Positions 59,723 to 64,000 of a stretch of DNA of 64,000 bases are shown here, piece by piece. The stretch covers positions 207,453 through 271,452 of the forward strand of contig JAAOMT010000231.1 of assembly GCA_016748015.1 (NCBI GenBank), in the 5' to 3' direction. The notes under the pieces are model-generated. The model searched no databases and was not told the DNA's origin. It worked only from the letters and a program-made list of their open reading frames with translations. Origin of the DNA: Geosiphon pyriformis (lineage: Eukaryota > Glomeromycota > Glomeromycetes > Archaeosporales > Geosiphonaceae). The number at the start of each line of letters is the position of its first letter. Position 1 is the first letter of the stretch. A program made the position numbers and the translations under genes.

Positions 59723-62700
59723 AATATTGAGCTCCGTCAAAATCCAACTCATGTAATTCCCTCTCTTGAAGTATTTTTTGGATTTTGTTTTCGAGAATTA
59801 CTTGTGTTATTTGGGTCTGTACTTCTTCAAATTGAGTATTGATGATTTTTCCCAATTGATTACTGGTGACCATATCCATTGCTTTGTTGAGCAATATTTC
59901 TGGTTTATCCTAAAATGCTGTGTGTATTTGGTATATGGCTTGGGCTTGTGTGGATAAGTTGTTCTTTTCCACAAAATGTTCTAATTGTTGTAGTATTCTT
60001 TTGTCAAATAATCGCTTTGTTTTATCTGTATATAGATTCTGGATATTTATGTGTTGTCCCAAGTAAAAATAACAATAGTTTCTTGGAAATTGTTGTATTC
60101 ACCAATTCCAAGTTTTTTTAGTCAACTCTTGATATAGTGACTCTTTTGTCAATTCTTTTATTGCTAATTTTACTTTCGTCATAATTTTGTCTACCGTATC
60201 TTCAGTTTTTTTTGGTGTTCTGAGTTGCAATGTCTTTTTAGTATCTTGATATCAAATGGTTTGTTGGTTGATTGTAATCTCTATTTTCTGGTGTTGAATT
60301 AATTAAAAGAGTTGTTGTGCTAGTGTGTAAATGTTGTCTGTAATTTCCATTTTTCTGATATTTTCTGTCATGTCTACTATGTCTTTATATATTCTTTTGA
60401 TTGATCAATTTAATGTGTTGTTGTTAATAATAACTATTGGTTCCAGATCTCATGGAATCTCATCTGGTCAGACTAGTATTCTCTGTACTCCTAATTGTGA
60501 AATATTACTAGTAGATGGTAGTGTGATGTCACGATATGGCTTTAGTTGATCTCTATGTGCTGCTTTGGTTAAAATTTTGTTATCCAATCTTAATTTGTAA
60601 GCTCCATTTCCTAGAATTTCTTCTATGTAAAATGGTCCATCCCATTTGGAGTCAAATTTTTTACTCCATTGTTTTTCCGGTTTGGTACGATATAGTAATA
60701 CTTTGTCTCTAATCTTGAATTCAACTGGTTTGTCTGGTAGTTGACTATCATGTCTTTCTTGTGACTTTTGAATATTATTAGCTGCTTTTCTTCGTTTGTT
60801 TTCCAATGTTTCCATTAAGTTATATGTTCTTCTCAGCAATGTTTCTTGAAAATTTTCTTCTGTTATTGGTTTAGCTGGATATGTATTAATTTCTCTCTCT
60901 ACTGATAATGTTGCTGTTCTCCCATATACTAATTCAAATGGTGTTGCTTGTGTAGTATCTTGTTTTATTGTCCGATAAACAAATAGTACTGATGATATGA
61001 ACAAATTCCAATTGTTCTGGTTTTCTTGGCTGAGCTTAGCTATTGTTTCACACAGTGTTCTATTGAATCTTTCTACTAATCCGTTGGTTTGTGGATGGTA
61101 TGATGATGATAATGGTCTCTTAATTCCAAATCTTTGGCTCAATTCTGTTAATGTTTTGTTCACAAAATAAGTTCCTTGGTCTGATAATAATTCTTTTGGA
61201 CATCTATGTTGACAAATCAAATCTTGATAAACGAATTTGGCAACGGATTCTGCATCCGCTCTTTGAATTGCTTTTGCCTCTGACCATTTAGTGAGATAAT
61301 TCATAGCTACCACTATGTATCTGTTTCCTCTGCTGGTAATTGTTAATGGTCTAACTAAATTAATTCCAATACGGTCAAATGGTTGTTCCACTTTGATTGG
61401 TCTTAATGGTTCACTGGGTCTTGTTCCTTCTCTTCGCTGACAAACATCACAATTTTGAACATATTGAATAATGTCTGGGTACATTGATGGCCAATAATAT
61501 CTCTTTCTGGTTTTTTCTATGATTGCTTCTTTGTAAAAATGTCCTGTTGTTGGATTTGAGTGCATGTTGAATAATATTGTCTTTTTTTCTGGCTCCGTAA
61601 TTACTCTGGTTGGTTGATCTGGATCCCTTCTATTTTTCCGATAAAGTATATTTTGGTAAGTGATAAAATATTTTGATTGTTGTTTGATACTCTTTTGTTC
61701 CGTTTGAGATAAATTCTTCTTAAACTGTTGAGTGTTTATATAATATTGCAATTGTTGATATTTTTGTATGTTCATCTTTTATTGTATTTTTCTGTTGGTA
61801 TTGTTCTGGTTTTGTTATATTTTTGGGTTGAAATGTTCTTAGATTTGTTTTATTCACAATAAACCATCTGCATCTCCGTTGTCTTTTCCTTTTTTATAAT
61901 GTATAGTATACTTATATGGTGCGAGTACCATTTTCTATCTTGACTGTTTTCTATCTCCAAATTCTTGTTTTTGAAGTGATGTTAATTCTTTGTGATCTGT
62001 GTATATCTCAAACTTCTGGCTCAAATATTCTTTCCATTTCATAACTGACCAGTATATTGCTAAGTGTTCTTTTTCCAGTGTTCCATAGTTCTTTTCGGCC
62101 AGTGTTAAACCTCTGTTGGCATATGTCACTGGATGTTCTCTGCCATCTGGTCCTCTTTGAGATAGTACTGCTTCTAATGCCTGGCCGGATGCATCTATGG
62201 TGATGATAAATGGTTTGCTGTGATCTGGATAAATCAGTACTGGAGCTTGTATAAGCTTTCTTTTTAGAATATCAAAAGCTTCTTGTTGACTTTCAGTCCA
62301 TTCATATTTTGTATCTTTGTTTTGCAGTTGGTTGAGTGGCTGTGCTATTTTGGAAAAGTTCTTGATAAAATGTCGATAGTAGCTGGCGAATCTCAAGAAT
62401 GATTTCAGTTCTGTCATATTGATCGGCACTGGAAAGTTCTTTACTATCTTTATTTTCTCTGGATCCGTTTTGATGCTGTCTTTGCTGACTATGTGTTCCA
62501 AGAATTTTAGTTCTGTCTTGTCGAAGAAGCACTTTGTTGCATTTAACTTTAGTCCTATTCTTCTTAGTCTTTCGAACACTTGTTGAAGATGATGAAGATG
62601 ATCATCAAATGTTTTTGAGAATACATTGGTGTTGTCCAAGTATACAACTACTGATTTCCACAATAAGCCAGTATAAACGATTTCCATTAGCCATTGGAAA

Positions 62701-62984
62701 GTTGCTGGAGCATTGGTTAAGCTGAATGACATCACTTCAAATTTGAAATTCCCTTCTCTAGTAGTAAATGCCATCTTTTTTTTGTCAGTTGGATTCATGA
62801 CTACTTGCTAGTAACCACTGTCCAAATCTAATGTTGAGAATCATTTGTTCCCACCAAAAGCATCAAATAATTCTTGTATTTGTGGAGTTAGATAACTGTC
62901 TTCACAAGTTACACCATTGAGTTTTCTGTAGTCTACACAAAACTGGATTTTTCTATTCTTCTTATAGACAATGTTACCAGACGA
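59721..62984 (-). pseudogene. Ty3/Gypsy pol (RT, RNase H, integrase) with long C-terminal extension
   Basis: One continuous minus-strand frame from 62984 to a TAA at 59721 has no frameshift, only about a dozen nonsense codons. Order: RT (FCVDYRKLNG, FSTLDLDSGY, MSFSLTNAPATFQWLM, then YLDN in place of YLDD); RNase H (IITIDASGQ, LEKEHLAIYWSVMKW, YTDHKEL); a linker (about 61970-61790, with GKDNGDADGL); and integrase with H-x-H/C-x-x-C (GHFYKEA, NCDVCQ). Its catalytic residues are IGIN (Asp to Asn), LLSDQGTYF and NGLVERFNRT. After the usual integrase end (HRDQLKPYRD) the frame continues about 240 codons to the PPT: ENIRKMEITDNIYTL, VDKIMTKVKLAIKELTKESL, ILQERELHELDFDGAQY. Two catalytic Asp losses and the stops show it is dead. 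The N-terminal RT, protease and gag are missing at the junction near 62985. Confidence 0.88.
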
Positions 62985-63189
62985 AATTAGAGATATTATT
63001 TAGCATAAAATTATGTTATAATTCCTATCATTAATTAGCATATATTATCGTTTCAAATAATCACTTATTACATTAGCAAAAAAATGTCCGAAATTATCAT
63101 TTAATTTCTAACCCAAATTGTACACAACACAAATGTAACCTAATTGCAATGATCAATCATGCAATACCCTGAACTATGTAACATTCAGA

Positions 63190-63310
63190 AGTTTGCCAAA
63201 ATTTGTAGAAATTTGCCGAAATAATTGATAGTTCACCAAAATATCTAATAGTTCGCCGAAATAACTTGTAGTTTGCTGAAATGTATCTTTAGTTCAGCGA
63301 AATTGTAGAA
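63190..63310 (+). repeat. Six direct repeats of a 20-bp unit
   Basis: Units starting at 63190, 63210, 63230, 63250, 63270 and 63291 share AGTTYGCCGAAAT-type cores followed by a variable A/T-rich spacer. The position just upstream of the TATA box suggests an enhancer-like array in U3 (inference). Confidence 0.85.
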
Positions 63311-63353
63311 AATAGCAAAGTTCAAGTTCATAGAATAGTATTATAACAAGTTG

Positions 63354-63360
63354 TATAAAA
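63354..63360 (+). promoter_or_regulatory. TATA box in the probable LTR
   Basis: TATAAAA lies 44 bp after the last of six 20-bp repeats and is followed by GAAGAGCTTCTCTCTTTGAG, typical of a core promoter plus initiator region. Confidence 0.6.
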
Positions 63361-63484
63361 GAAGAGCTTCTCTCTTTGAGAAAATATATCTTATTTTAGA
63401 TTTATCACTTAGAACTATTCCTATACACACAAAAAGAAATAAATATTAAATAATTTGAAAAAACCAAGTTCTTTAATTATTGCA

Positions 63485-64000
63485 CTTGGAAAATTTCCAA
63501 AACCCAATTAATATTTCGAAATTGATTAGCTACCAATTTCAGTAAACTGTTAGTGACTCCAGGCCTGGATAGAAAACGTTTCCCCTGATAAAATTCTATT
63601 TCTTTTACACTTCTTTTAATTTTTTTTCTTTTCTTATTACAATTATTAAGGTAGCCTACAGATGAGATTTCTGTAGAAGAGTTGACTTTCACAGCAAAGT
63701 AACTACACATTTTTAGTGAGCTTCCAGACAAGCAATTCCTGAGAAAGAGTTGACATTTATTACAACGTAACTACATAAAGCAACTGGCACGGAATTGGCC
63801 ATTCCATTCATAAGCCCAGCAAGTTCAAAATTATAAGAGATAATTTGAAGTTAAAAATTCAGTCACTGGAGGTTCAACCACACCCAGGAAACGTAAATTC
63901 ACAGCAAATAAGTATTAACAACATTACAGAAAAGAGACCAAAAATCTCCGGTAACAATGAGTACCACTGGTGATGACCATGAACTTATTGATGGTTGAAT
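63485..64000 (+). other. Leader / 5' coding region of the second retroelement, cut by window end
   Basis: Two imperfect direct repeats (GAGTTGACTTTCACAGCAAA and GAGTTGACATTTATTACAAC, each followed by GTAACTACA) lie at about 63679-63710 and 63742-63770. From about 63782 one plus frame reads SNWHGIGHSIHKPSKF, on to NNEYHW, and then meets four TGA codons within 13 codons. Another frame starts at ATG 63957 (MSTTGDDHELIDG, then TGA). Which is the true gag start cannot be decided here. The element continues beyond the window. Confidence 0.4.

Larger units (their letters stand above)
62985..63484 (+). repeat. Probable LTR of a second retroelement
   Basis: The Ty3 pol frame ends abruptly near 62985. 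The following 500 bp are non-coding, carry six 20-bp repeats (63190-63310) and a good TATA box (TATAAAA, 63354-63360) followed by a pyrimidine-rich start region (GAGCTTCTCTCTTTGAG). They end near a CA at about 63484. This is the U3-R-U5 arrangement of an LTR on the plus strand. Its exact start (no clear TG seen at the junction) and its partner LTR are not visible. Confidence 0.5.

Noticed and set aside
60468-60470. TGA as true end of Gypsy pol
   Set aside because: The same frame stays protein-like for another 750 bases to the polypurine tract, and the TGA is one transition from CGA. It is kept as an internal nonsense codon, though unproven.
63830-63930. LEVQPHPGN near the retroelement 5' region, reminiscent of a 2A-type NPGP motif
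   Set aside because: The essential Asn-Pro-Gly-Pro is not present (His-Pro-Gly-Asn), and the frame is disputed.
1-64000. tRNA, 5S or snRNA genes
   Set aside because: No cloverleaf with A/B boxes or conserved rRNA/snRNA core was recognised on either strand by eye. A covariance-model search would be decisive.

Overview
This window is nuclear DNA from a very AT-rich fungus. The best match is an arbuscular mycorrhizal fungus (Glomeromycotina, Rhizophagus/Gigaspora-like). The evidence is the gene content: a TKL-type kinase with an N-terminal Cys4 module, a MATH-BTB protein, a secreted class-3 lipase-like protein, and a PD-(D/E)XK-type family protein. The short GT-AG introns (about 60-270 bp), TATAAATA boxes, and wide repeat-filled AT deserts fit as well. 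No prokaryotic operons, tRNAs, rRNAs or CRISPR arrays were seen. The organism assignment is an inference from family resemblance.

Layout. 0-12 kb holds a small single-pass membrane protein gene (850-1401), a Tc1 relic (about 6 kb), a four-exon MATH-BTB gene (7531-9105) and a nine-exon PD-(D/E)XK-like gene on the minus strand (9615-11599). The last carries one in-frame stop and one frameshift. 12-20 kb is AT desert with a Tc1/mariner copy (16854-17773). 20-26 kb holds a four-exon secreted lipase-like gene whose nucleophile Ser is Gly, and a single-exon orphan seven-TM protein. 26-34 kb is desert with a second copy of the same Tc1 family in the opposite orientation (28819-30061). 34-45 kb holds a small orphan protein (34119-34679), a divergent pair (an Fmp46-like thioredoxin-fold protein and a five-exon TKL kinase), an approximately 82-bp tandem repeat, and two wrecked kinase genes. 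A paralogue of the 34-kb orphan lies at 49884-50582, minus strand.

52-64 kb is a transposon graveyard. An extremely AT-rich tract ends in a LINE 3' region (RNase H and C-terminal part) with a (TAA)n tail. It is followed by a better-preserved 5' part of what looks like the same LINE family (ORF1 plus endonuclease). Next come a Ty3/Gypsy element on the minus strand (3' LTR, polypurine tract, pol with an unusual in-frame C-terminal extension) and a second LTR element that begins at the pol break and runs off the window. Many inactivating changes in these elements are C-to-T or G-to-A transitions, including catalytic Asp-to-Asn changes and CGA-to-TGA stops.

Apparently intact host genes are few: the small TM protein, MATH-BTB, lipase-like, 7TM, two orphan paralogues, Fmp46-like and one TKL kinase. 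No single multi-gene system links them. The most distinctive items are the orphan paralogue pair with QxW-like motifs, the Ser-less lipase, the pol extension, and the contrast between two decaying LINE copies. Exon joins below were deduced by eye from splice sites, reading phase and family resemblance, and have not been tested against transcripts.
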